From assembly GCF_000485595.1 (NCBI RefSeq), contig NW_014577594.1, forward strand, positions 116,188 through 158,718: a DNA stretch of 42,531 nt. Reading direction: 5' to 3'. Under the pieces are notes generated by a model, which saw nothing but the letters and a program-made list of their open reading frames with translations, made no database searches and was not told the DNA's origin. The stretch is from Priapulus caudatus (lineage: Eukaryota > Priapulida > Priapulimorpha > Priapulimorphida > Priapulidae). A program made the translations under genes and the position numbers. Below, piece by piece: positions 22,901-34,900 of this stretch; within the stretch, counting starts at the first letter, position 1, and each line of letters begins with the position of its first letter.

Positions 22901-25900
22901 AAATGTTTACTAATTGAAACGACTACAGTGACTAACGCTCATAAGGTCTATGTCTCCCTGGGTACTGCCGGACACTGCGGCTGCTGTTGTTGTTGCTGCT
23001 ACTAATGTTGCTACTAACTGCTGTTATTGTTGCTGACATCATTGGCGCCCACAGGTCTTAAGAAAGTAGAAGCACAGAAGGATAAAATCCTCAGTGATAA
23101 TAAAAAGCAAGCGCCGTAGGCGCGCTGCATGCTAGGGGGGTCTGGGGGCATGCCCCCCTGAAAATTTTTGAATGGTAGACGTCTGGAGATGCAATCTGGT
23201 GAGTCTTGCGATTGAAGTTGCGAGAGAGATTTAGGAACAAAATGTAGGAACAAAATTGTTTAACTCAAAATTTACTGGAAGCACTGTGCTTCCAGTGCTT
23301 CTATCTGTGGGTGCCACTGGCTGACATTATTGTTTCTTGATTGTTGATTGTTGGTATTATTGATTGTTGTTATTGACAACAGCAACCACAGTGTCCGACA
23401 GTACGCAGGGAGACATAGACCCTGTCAGCATGACTAACAAAGATGGTTGCTTAATTGGCATGATAAATAGGGGCTGCGAATGGATTGATGGGTTTGGTAA
23501 TTCCGAGAATGGCATGGAGAGTAAACTAAGATTGAATTTGAAAACTGAAATTGGGTATTGATTCGGAGAGGCCGAAACGAGGGGTATTTCCCACAACATA
23601 GATATTTGTTGTATGAATAACACTTCATACACGAGGTCTATATACATGGAGTTCGGCAACTATATTTAAAATACAGTGTTGTTATCTGATGGGTGACAGA
23701 CCGTTGCCTTCATGTTAATTACAAAATTTTGTAAGAGCGGAAGGCATGAAATAGTATTTGCTATCCCGTAGAGCATACAACAACTATGTCAGTGATGTGT
23801 TGGATCGGCTACTGCAGCATGCATTCACACCAGATGTTGTGTTTGTGAACAGTGGTGTGTGGGACCTGACAAGGTGAGTGTTGTAGTGCAGTGTGTACAA
23901 TAACATACCAGGAGCATGTCACTCATTATAGTACATACAATCATAAACTATGAAAAACCTGCTCATAATTATGTTCAAAAAACTTAGATTCAAACGGTAA
24001 AACTGACGCCAATTTAGGAATTGTACAGCTTCACTTTCCTTCCTATATAGCTTGTGGATAATTTGATTTTTGCGCTCTCACGAAACTATTTAGCATTAAG
24101 TTATGGGTATAGGTTCTCTTTGCTAACAATACATACTGGATGCAATCACAGACATACGTCGAGTGCTCTCTGTGCATATTATTTTAACTAGGTATGAAAC
24201 AGTCATGGTGCCGCAAGAGTATGCACTACTATCACATCCTGATTGACCTCTCATATGTGTAACAAATCCTTGCATATTTTCACTGTGAGTGACTTTGTAG
24301 ACACAAGTGTTGCCAAAGCCTACAAGGCAGTAGCTAGGGGGGAGGTGCAAGGGGGCAGTTGCCCCCCCCCCCCCCCCAGAGAAATGTAGATATGTACATT
24401 ACATATGGTCAATGGCGGTTACCTTCCCAGAACACCACTCGCACGTAGCTTTGCTCTCCCCAGGCAAAATGTATTAGCTACGCTCCTGGCCTACCTACAC
24501 CCTTCATACAGCTTTTATATGCATACATCTGCTTTAATCGTAAAATCCATCCACAGGTATGGTAGAGGAGAGACAGTATTTAAAGAGTACCTGGCAAATT
24601 TGCACAGATTGTTCCAGCATCTTAACAGATTACCGGAGGAAACTCTGGTGATATGGAACACCACGCTGCCCGTGTCAGATAACATCAAGGGTAAGGTTGC
24701 CATGGCAACGGCATTATATGTTGAACGTCACCACAAACATCGCCATCCTACCTGGATAGTCTTATCATATCAATGTTTCTTTAAACTTAAAAAAAAATTT
24801 GATTGTCGTAAAAATCATAATATTACTTTTTTTATGTCGTGTGTTAATGCGTTCTAGCATTACTCTCAGCTGGCTACGTAAACTGATGAGGGCTGCAAAC
24901 TTTTTTTGGATGACTGGCTGTTTTACCGTGGCATGCTGTGTTTTTAATGCTAACCATAGTGAATACGTGGTGGCGGTGGCGATATCAGCAGTAGTGGTGG
25001 TAGCATATCGACAGCAGCGATCATTTGTGTGTTTTGTCATGTTATATGTGATTTCATAGTAAACGTGAGAACAATATCTAGGGCTCGGGTAGGTCGATTT
25101 AAAGGCGTTTGTTCTGCATATAATTCTGCTTTAAAATGGATAAACCTCGCAACAAAAAGCCTATATAGATCTACTGTGAGCATACTTGCAATGTGCAAAC
25201 ATCACGAAATGTTCTCATTGAGCCAGAGAAGTGCTACAAACATTGGAATTTTCAAATTCGCGTCAGACGCAGTAATGTCACAGCTAGCAGTAGCCCTACG
25301 CTAGCGCAAATAGTTCCTGGAACGAAAACACTATATTTGTTTCCTGATTGCATAGGTAATATAGATAACGATATGATTTAAACAAATTTCACAATTTTGT
25401 ACTGAATATAAACATCGAATAATGAATTATAACTTGTCTTATCATAGAAAGGAACTGTTAATGAATCGAGCCGATTGCTCCGCTCTGTCCTGGATGTGTA
25501 AACATCACTGTGGTGCTACTTTCGTAAGAGAAGTTGTTTCGTTTAGATTTTGAGAAGAAATGTTATGAAAGTAGCAATACAAATGAGTTGTAGTGAATTT
25601 TTGCAGCATAGACGAGCTCACAGTAGGTATATATATGCATCTAGCTGCGAGGTTTATCCACGTTAAGCACCTGAAATACAATGGTCCCTTCGTCATGTAT
25701 CTAAGAGACGTGTCACGTGGCAATGTGCGAGGTTTATCCACTTTAAAGCCCAGCACACACGTGAGTTATTTTACTCAAATAAAATGACGCACGAGTTATT
25801 TTACTCGCGTGTGCAGCGGATTTTCGTTGAGTAATTTGACTCATGCGTCATTTTACTTGAGTAAAATAACTCACGTGTGCGCCGGGCTTAAGGATTCATC

Positions 25901-28900
25901 ATCACCACTCCAAACAGCCTACTCAAGCATCGATTCTGACCATTCGCAACTTCATCTGTCATCTCTTCCAATTTATCGAATTGTTTGTGTTTGATTCTGT
26001 CCCAAACACACTTACAGCTTGTACATACATGTGCATAGAGAAAAATCAGTTATGGACAGCTCTGTGCCCATGTGTGCACTTGTTGAGTGCGTGACACGAC
26101 CCCCTTAAATGAGGTCGTATCTGCAGCAAGTCAACCCAGCATTTTTATAGACGGGTCAGTAGGTAAGGTAAGTATTTGTTTTTGGCCATTTGGGCCGCAC
26201 ACGTTGTATAGTTGCATACACACTAATTAACCAAATAAAAGCAATTAAAAAAAACTTCTCAAGCAAAGAAAGAAAATTCCCTGTCGGGTTAAGAAAATCA
26301 CGTTGAGGCTTGCGCTGTACATGGGAAGTAAGTAACTCCTCGTGGCGTGACCCTCGTGGCGTGACCTTCGTCGCCCTTCGCCGTGACGCTCTCACTGTTT
26401 CGCAGGCGGATTTCTGCTGCCGGAGATTCAGCAGCTGAGCCTGATGCTGCGATACGACGTACTGGAGGCAAACTACGTCACCATGCAGATTGCCGACTCG
26501 TACGGCTGTGACATTCTTGACCTTAGTCACAGCCTACGCAGTATGATGCACATGAGGCGCGACGACGGCATACATTGGAACAACGTTGCGCACAGGTACG
26601 CGGTGGAGTAGTAAAAAGTAGTAATTGCAGCAGTAAGACAGTTAAACCTGCTAGCAGAGTAGTACATCACACAACCAGGTACCGTAGTGAGCGCACCGGC
26701 CGTGCCGGGGCTGGAGGTGTTAGAGTAAGTAGTGAGTGTGAGCGCAATGTCCATAAAACAGTTAACCTGCTAGCAGAGTAGCTAATCACACACAGGTACG
26801 AGTGTGAGCGCGCACGTGCGGGGGCGGAGGAGGGTTATGTAGAGTTAAGTAAGTAAGTGACGCGAGTAAAGACAGTTAAACCTCTAGCCAGATTTATAGT
26901 ACATCACACACATGGTACGAGCGACTGCGCGAACGGCGCGGGCGGCAGGAAGGTAGGTAAGTAGCAGTAAAGTAAGTGAGTTGACGCGAGTAAAAGACAG
27001 TTAACCTGCTAGCAGAGTGTACATCACACACAGGTACGACGTGGAGCTGCTCCTGCCGCGCGGTGGGACGGAGGAGGGGTATAGTCGTAACAGTAGTTGA
27101 CGTGAGGCGAGTTAAAGACAGTAACTCGTAGCCAGAGTTAGTACCATCACACAACAGTACGAGTGAGCGCGCGCTGTGCGGGCGGCGGAGGACGGTAGTA
27201 GAGTAAGTTAGTAGTGAGCGAAGCTAAAGGGACGTTAAACCTCGCTCGCAGAGTAGTACATCACAACACAGACGATTTGAGTCCGTGAGCGCGCTGCGGT
27301 GCGGGGGGCGGAGGAGCGTAGTAGAGTAAAGTAGTAAGTGACTGCGCAGTAAAGATAGTTAACCTGCCCTAGCAGAGTAGTACATCACACACGAGGTTAC
27401 GAGTGACCGGCGCGCGCGTGCGGGGGCGGAGGAGCGTTAGTCTAGAGTTAAGTAGTAAGTGAGCGAGTAAAGACAGTTAACCTGCGTATCAGAGTAGTAC
27501 ATCACACACAGGTACGAGTGAGCGCCGCCGCTGTGCGGGCGGGGAGCGAGGTGTAGAGTAAGTAGTAAGTTGATGCGAGTGGCAGAAAGACCAGTTAACC
27601 TGCCTAGCAGAGTGAGTACACTCACACACAGGTTATGACGCGATTTGCAGCGCGCTGTGCGGGGGCGGAGGAGGTAGTTAGAGTAAGTAGTAACGTTGAG
27701 CGAAGTCAAAGACAGTTAAACCTGCTAGCAGGAAGTAGTACTCACACACAGGTTACGAGTTGATGCGCGCACTACGGCGCGCAGGGCGGGAGGGAGGTAG
27801 TAAGTAAGTAGTAAGTGAGCGAGTAAGACAGTAACTGCTAGCAGCAGCTAGTACTCACACACAGGTACGAGTGAGCGCGCACGGGCGGCTGGGGGCGGAG
27901 GAAGGTAGTAGAGTAAGTAGCTAAAGTGCAGGCGAGTTATGAGCAGTTAACCTGCTAGCAGAGGTAGCTACATCACACACAGGTCGACGATGATGCGCAC
28001 ACGCTGCGGGGGCGGTAGGAGTAGTTAGAGTAAGTAGTGAGTGAAGCGAGTAAAGACAGTTAACCTGCTAGCCAGAGTCAGTACATCACACACATCACGG
28101 TGACGCGTCGGCGCCACATGGGCGCGGGGGGCGGAGGAGGTAGTAGAGTAAGTAGGTGATCGTGAGTGAGTAAAGACAGTTAACTGCTAAGCAGTAGACG
28201 TACATCACACACAGGTATGAGCTGAGCGCGCGCGCGGGGCGGGGAGGTGGGGGGGGTAGAGTAAGTTACGTAAGTGACGCGAGTAAAGACAGTTAACCTG
28301 CTAGCAGAGTAGTACATCACACACAGGTACGAGTGAGCGGCCGCGCGTGCGGGGGCGGAGGAGGTAGTAGAGTAAGTAGTAAGTGAGCGAGTAAGAACAG
28401 TTAACCTGCTAGCAGAGTAGTACATCACACAGAGGTATGACAGTGAGCGCGGCGCGTGCGGGGGGGTGGAGGAGGTAGTAGAGTAAGTAGTAAGTGAGCG
28501 AGTTAAAGACAGTTAACCTGCTACAGAGTAGTACATCACACACAGGTACGAGTGAGCGCGCGCGTGCGGAGCGGGCGGAGGAGTAGTAGTGAGTAAGTAG
28601 TAAGTGAGCGAGTAAAGACAGTTAACCTGCTAGCAGAGTAGTACATTCACACACAGGTACGAGCGAGCGCACGCGCGCGGGGGCGGAGGAGGTAGTAGAG
28701 TAAAAGTAGTAAGTGAGCGAAGTAAAGACAGTTAACCTCCTAGCAGAGTAGTACATCACACACAGGTACGAGTGAGCGCCCCTCGCGGGCGGGGGCGGAG
28801 GAGTAGTAGAGTAAGTAGTGAGTGAGCGGACGTAAAGACAGTTAACGCCTGCTAGCAGAGTAGTACATCCACACACAGGTACGAGCGATGCGCACGCGCG

Positions 28901-31900
28901 GGGGCGGGGGAGGTGGTAGTAAGCAGTAAGTAGTGATGTGAGCGAGTAAAGACAGTTAAACCTGCTAGCAGAGTAGTACATCACACACAGGTACGAGCGA
29001 CGCGCGCCGCGGCGGGGGGAGGAGGTAGTAGAGTAAGTAGTGAGTGAGCGAGTAAGACAGTTTAACCTGCTAGCAGAGTAGTACCATCAACCACTAGGTA
29101 CGATCTGTCGAGCGCGCAGCGCGCGCGCGGGGGTGGAGGAGGTAGTAGGAAGTAAGTAGTGAGTGAGCGAGTAAAGACAGTTAACCTGCTAGCCAGAGTA
29201 GTACATCACACACAGGTACGAGTGCAGCGCGCGACGTGGCGGGCGGAGGAGGTAGTAGAGTAAGTAGTAAGTGAGCGAGTAAGGACAGTTAACCTGCTAG
29301 CAGAGTAGTACATCACACACAGGTACGATGTGGGCGCGCGCCGGGGCGGAGGAGGTAGTAGAGTAAGTAGGGAGTGAGCGAGTAAAGACAGTTAACCTGC
29401 TAGCAGAGTAGTACATCACACACAGGTACGAGTGAGCGCGCGCGGGCGGGCGGAGAGGTAGTAGAGTAAGTAGTAAGTGAGCGAGTAAAGACAGTTAACC
29501 TGCTAGCAGAGTACCTACATTCACACACAGGTACGAGTGAGCGCCGCGCGCGCGGGGGCGGAGGAGCGGTGTAGTAGAAGTAAGTAGTAAGTGAGCGAGT
29601 AAGGACAGTTTAACCTGCGCTAGCAGAGTAGTACATCACACACAGGTATGACGCGACACGCGCGCGCGGGGGTGGAGAGTGTAGTAGAGTCAAATAGTAG
29701 TGAGCGAGTAAAGACAGTTAACCTGCCTAGCCAGAGTAGTACATCACAACACACAGGTACGACGTGACGCGTTCAGCGTGCGGGGGGCGGAGGAGGTAGT
29801 AGAGTAGTTAGTAAGTGAGCGAGTAAAGACAGTTATAACCTGCTAGCAGAGTAGTCACATCACACACAGGTACGATGAGCGCGCGCGCGCCGGGTGGGCG
29901 TGAGGGTGGTAGTAGAGTAAGTAGTAAGTGAGAGCGCCAGTAAAGACAGTTAACGCTGCCTAGCCAGAGTAGTACATCACACACAGGTACGATGGAGCGC
30001 CGCGGCGCGGGGGCGAGAGGAGGGTAGTTAGAGTAAGTGATGTTGAGTGAGCGAGTAAAGACAGTTAAGCCTGCTAGCAGAGTAGTACATCACACACAGG
30101 TCACGAGCTGAGCGGCTACGCGCGGGCGGTGCGGGGACGGTGGTCCAGGTAGAGTAAGTAGTTGAGTGAGCGAGTAAAGCACAGTTAACCTGTAGCGAGT
30201 CCAGTAGTTACATCCACAACAAGCGTATTGAGCGGATGCACGCGCGCGGCGGTGGTGAGAGGAGGTCAGTGAGAGTAACTAGTAAATGAGCGAGGAAGAC
30301 AGGTTAACCTGCTAGCAGGAGTAGTACATTCACACACAGGTACGAATGAGCGCGCTGCCGCGCGGGGCGGGGGGAGGTGGTAGAGTAAGTAGTAAGTGAG
30401 CGAGTAACAGACAGGTTAACCCTGGCTAGCAGACGCAGTACAATCACACACAGGTATGACGCGGCGCACGGCGGGGCGGCGAGGTGTTAGTTAGAGTAAG
30501 TAGTGATCCAGGTGAGCGAGTAAAGACAGTTAAACCTGCTAGCAGAGTTAGTACATCACACAACAGGTTACGTGTGAGCGCAGCTCTCGGGCCGGCGGGG
30601 GGCGGGGGAGGTCCGGTATGTAGAGTAAGTAGTGATGTCGAGCCGAGTAAAGACAGCTTAACCTGCTAGCAGAGTAGTACATCACACACAGGTACGAGTG
30701 AGCGCCGCGTGCGGGGGCGGAGACGGTCAGTACAGTAAGTAGTGAGTGAGCGAGTAAAGACAGTTAACCTGCTAGCAGAGTAGTTACATCACACACAGGT
30801 ACGAGCGAAGGCGCGCGCGTGGGGGGCGGAGGAGTAGTTAGCGTAAGTAGTGATGTGATGCGCGTAAAGACAGTTAACCTGCTAGCCAGAGTAGTTACAT
30901 CAACACACAGGTCGACGACGCCGCGCGCGTGCGGGGCGCTGAGGAGGTAGTAGAGTAAGTAGTGAGTGAAGCGAGTAACAGGACAGCTTAAACCTGCTAG
31001 CATGAGTAGTACAATCACACACCAGGTACGAAGCTCGAGCGCTGCCGGCTGTGGGTAGGGCGGAGGAGGAGTAGTAGAGTAGTAGTGAGTTGAGCGAAGT
31101 AAGACCAGTTAACCTGCTAGCCAGAGTAGTCATCACACACAGGTACGAGCGTCGCCGTGCGCGGCGGGCGGGTGCGAAGGAGGGGTAGTAGAGTACAGTA
31201 GTGGAGTGAGCTGAGTAAGTAAGACAGTTACCTGTCTAGCCAGAGTAGTACATCCACACCAGGTACGACGCGAGCGCCACATGCCGGCGGGGGCGGAGGA
31301 CGGTAGTAGAGTAGTATGTGAGTTGGCGAGTAAAGACAGTATTAAACCTCCCTCAGACAGAGTAGTACATCACACACAGGTTACGAGCGGACGCGCAGCG
31401 CGCCCGGGCCGGTGTGAGGCGAGGTAGTAGAGTAAGTAGTGAAGTGAGCGTAGTAAAGACAGTTAAACCTGCTAGCAGAGCTAGTACATCACACACCAGG
31501 TACGAGTGATGCGGCGCGCGTCGGGGGCGGGAGAGCGTTAGTAGAGTAAGGTAGTGACGTGAGCCGAGTAAAGACAGATTAACCTGCTACAGTAGGTAGT
31601 ACATACACACACAGGTACGAGCTTGAGCGCCGCGGCGGGGGTGGAGGACGGTAGTAGAGTAAGTAGTGGGGATGAGCGAGTAAGACAGTTAACCTGCCAT
31701 GAGCAGGAAGTAGTACATCACACACGTAGTACGAGTGAGCGCGCGGCGGCGGGAGGGAGAGATGTGGTAGATCGTAAGTTAGTGAGTGAGCGAGTAAAGA
31801 CAGTTAAACCTGCTAGCAGAGTAGTACATCACACACAGTTACGCAGTGAGCGCTGCGCGGCGGGGGCGGGGGAGGTGGTAGCTAGAGTAAGTAGTATGTG

Positions 31901-34900
31901 ACTGCGAGTAAAGACAGTTAACCTGCTAGCAGAGTAGTACATCCACACAGGTACGAGCGTAAGCAGCCTGACGTCGCGCCGGGGGTGAGGAGGTAGCTAG
32001 AGGTAATAGTTGTGAGTGAGCGAGGTAAAGACAGTTAACCTGCTTAGCTAGAGTAGTTACATCACACACAAGGTCACGTGAGCGCAGTGTGCGCTAAGCT
32101 TACTCGCGTGCGGGGGCGGAGGAGGGTAGTAGAGTAAGTNNNNNNNNNNNNNNNNNNNNNNNNNAGCGTATGAGCGGCAAGCGCACGCCGCGCGGCGGGC
32201 GGAGGACGGTTAGACTAGAGTACGACGAGTAGCTGAAGGTGAGGCGATAAAGACAGTTAACCTGCTAGCAGAGTAGTACGATCACACACAGTACGAGCGA
32301 GCGCGCACCGCGCGCACTGCCTGGTGGCGTGACAGGCGGGGTGGGAGGAGGTGAGTAGAGTAAGTAGCGTGAGTGACTCAGCTGAGTTGATAAAGACATT
32401 AAACCCTGGCTAGCAGAGTAGCGTACATGCACACACAGGTACGACCAGTCCTGTGAGCGGCACCGCGCGCGCGGGGGCCGGAGGCAGGTAGTAGAGTAAG
32501 TAGTAGTGAGCGAGGTAAAGAAACAGCTTAACCTGCTAGCCAGAGTGAGGTACATCACACACAGGTACGACGTGAGCTGCGCTGGCGCAGCGCGGGGCGG
32601 AGGGAGGGTCATAGAGTAAGTACGTGGATCATTCGTGAGCGGAGTTAAAGAACAGCTTAACCTGGCTAGCCAGAGTCAGTCACATCACACACACGGTCAC
32701 GAACGCCGCAGCGCACGCGCGGCGGGGCGCCGGGCGAGCTGGTAGCTAGAGTAAGTAGTGGAGTTGACGCGAGTAAAGACAGTAAGCCTTCGCTAGCAGA
32801 AGTAGCTACATCCACACACAGGTCATGACGGCGCAGCGCATAGCGCGTGGCGGGGCGCGAGGACGGTAGTAGAGTAAGTAGTGCAGGTAGCGAGTAAAGA
32901 CAGTTAACCGTCGCTACGGCAAGATAGCTACACACACACAGAGTCATGCAGCGAAGCGCCTCGCGCGGGGGCGGAGGAGGGGCCGTAGCTTAGAATGAAG
33001 TAGTGACGTGACGCGAGCTAAAGACAGTTAACCTGCCTAGCAGAGTACTACATCACACCACAGAGTATGAGCGACTGCGCGCGCGCGGGGGCGGAGGAGG
33101 TAGGAAATAAGTAGTGACGGGCACGCGAGTAAAGACAGTTTAACCTGCTTACAGAGTAGCTACATCACAACAAAAGCGTATGAGCCGAGCGCAGCGCGGG
33201 GCGGGCAGGAGGTGTAGAGTAAGTAGTAGTGAGCCGAGGTAAAGACAGTTAACCTGCTAGCCAGGAGTAGTACATCACAATCACACGGTACGAGTGACGC
33301 CGCACGGCGCGCTGGGGCCGGAGGACGGTAGTAGAGTAAGTAGTAAGTGAGCGAGTTAAAGGACAGTTAAACCTGCTAGCAGCGAGTAGCTAGCATCACA
33401 ACACAGGTACGCGCAGCGACGACAGAAACCTGACGTGATGCGCGCGCGCGGGGCGGTGGAGTCTGGTTAGGTAGAATAAGTATGAAGTAGCGAGTAAAGC
33501 ACAGTTAACCTGCCCTTAGCCAGAGCTAGTACATCACACACAGGTACGATGCCGACGCGCTGCGCGCAGGGGAGGTGGAGGAGAGCTAGGATAAGTAGAA
33601 CGGCTGCAGCGAGTAAGACAGTAACCTGCTAGCCAGAGCTAGTAGCATCACACACAGGTACGAGCGACCGCGCTCAGCGCGCGCCGGCGGCGGGGAGCGG
33701 GGTGGTAGAGTAAGTGTAAGTGAGCCGAGTAAGACAGTTAACCTGCTAGCCAGAAGCTAGTACATCACCACACAGGTACGACAGTGAGCGCGCCGCGCGG
33801 GGGCGGGGCGGCAGGTGGTAGAGTAAGTGTAAGTGCAGCGAGTAAGAGAGCATGTAGACGGCGTGGCTAGCAGAGTAGTGACACACCACAAGGTATGAGC
33901 GAGCGCACGCTCGCTGGCGCGGGGAGGTGGTAGTAGAGTAAGTAGTGAGTGAGCCGATTAAAGACAGTAACTGCTTAGCAGAGTAGTACATCACCACACA
34001 GGTACGAGTGAGCGCGCGCGCGCCGGGGGCGGAGGAGGTAGTAGAGTAAGTAAAGTGACGCTGCAGCGCAGCTAGAGAGACAGTTTAGACCTGCGCCTAG
34101 CAGCATATACATCACACACCAAGCGTAACGAGCGAGCGGCTTGCCGCGTGCGGGGAGCGGAGCGAGGTAGCTTAGGAGTAAGCTAGCTTGACCGTGAAAG
34201 CCGAGTAAAGGACAGTTAACCTGCCCAGCAGCAGCTAGTACATCACACACAGGTACGAGTAGACGCGCGCAGCGTCAGGTGGGGGCGAGGAGCCTAGCTA
34301 GAGATAAGTAGTGAAGTAGTTGAGTAAAGACAGTTAACCTGCTAGCAGCAGTAGCTACACTCACACGACAGGCTATGAGCTGGACCGCGCACGCGCCCCA
34401 GGGGCGGAGGACGCGGTAGTTAGTAGGAAGTAGTGAGTGAGCGAGTAAGACAGTTAACCTGCTAGCAGAGTAGTACATCACACACAGCCGTACGAGTGAA
34501 GCGCACGCGCGCGCGGCGCGGGGAGGTGGATAGAGTAAGGTAAGTGAGTGACCGCGAGCTTACAAGACCAGTTAACCTGCTAGCCCAGAGTAGTACATCA
34601 CACACCAGCTACGAGTGACGCGGCGCGCCGTGGGGCGGCGGAGGACGGTAGTAGAGTAAAGTAGTATAGTGAGCGAGTAAGACAGTTAACCTGCTAGCAA
34701 GAGTAGTACATCACACACATGCGTACGAGTGAGCTGCGCCCGCAGTGCGGGGGCGGAGGAGGTAGTAGAGTTAAGTAGTAAGTGAGCGAGTAAAGACAGT
34801 TAACCTGCCCTAGCAGAGTTAGTAGCCACATCACACACCAGTACGATGTGAGACGGCGCGCCGTGCGGCGGGCGGAGGAAGAGGTAAGTAGAGTAAGTAG

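Larger units (their letters stand above)
24691..26405 (+). other. PCED1 intron 5 with inverted-repeat elements
   Basis: Apart from the two inverted-repeat features listed separately there is a short CGTGGCGTGACCCT direct repeat at about 26340-26368. No gene is seen; the open frames lack motifs. Confidence 0.5.

Noticed and set aside
24405-24857. 150-codon open frame around PCED1 exon 5
   Set aside because: Only 24557-24690 is coding, bounded by good splice sites in matching phase; the rest is intron read-through.
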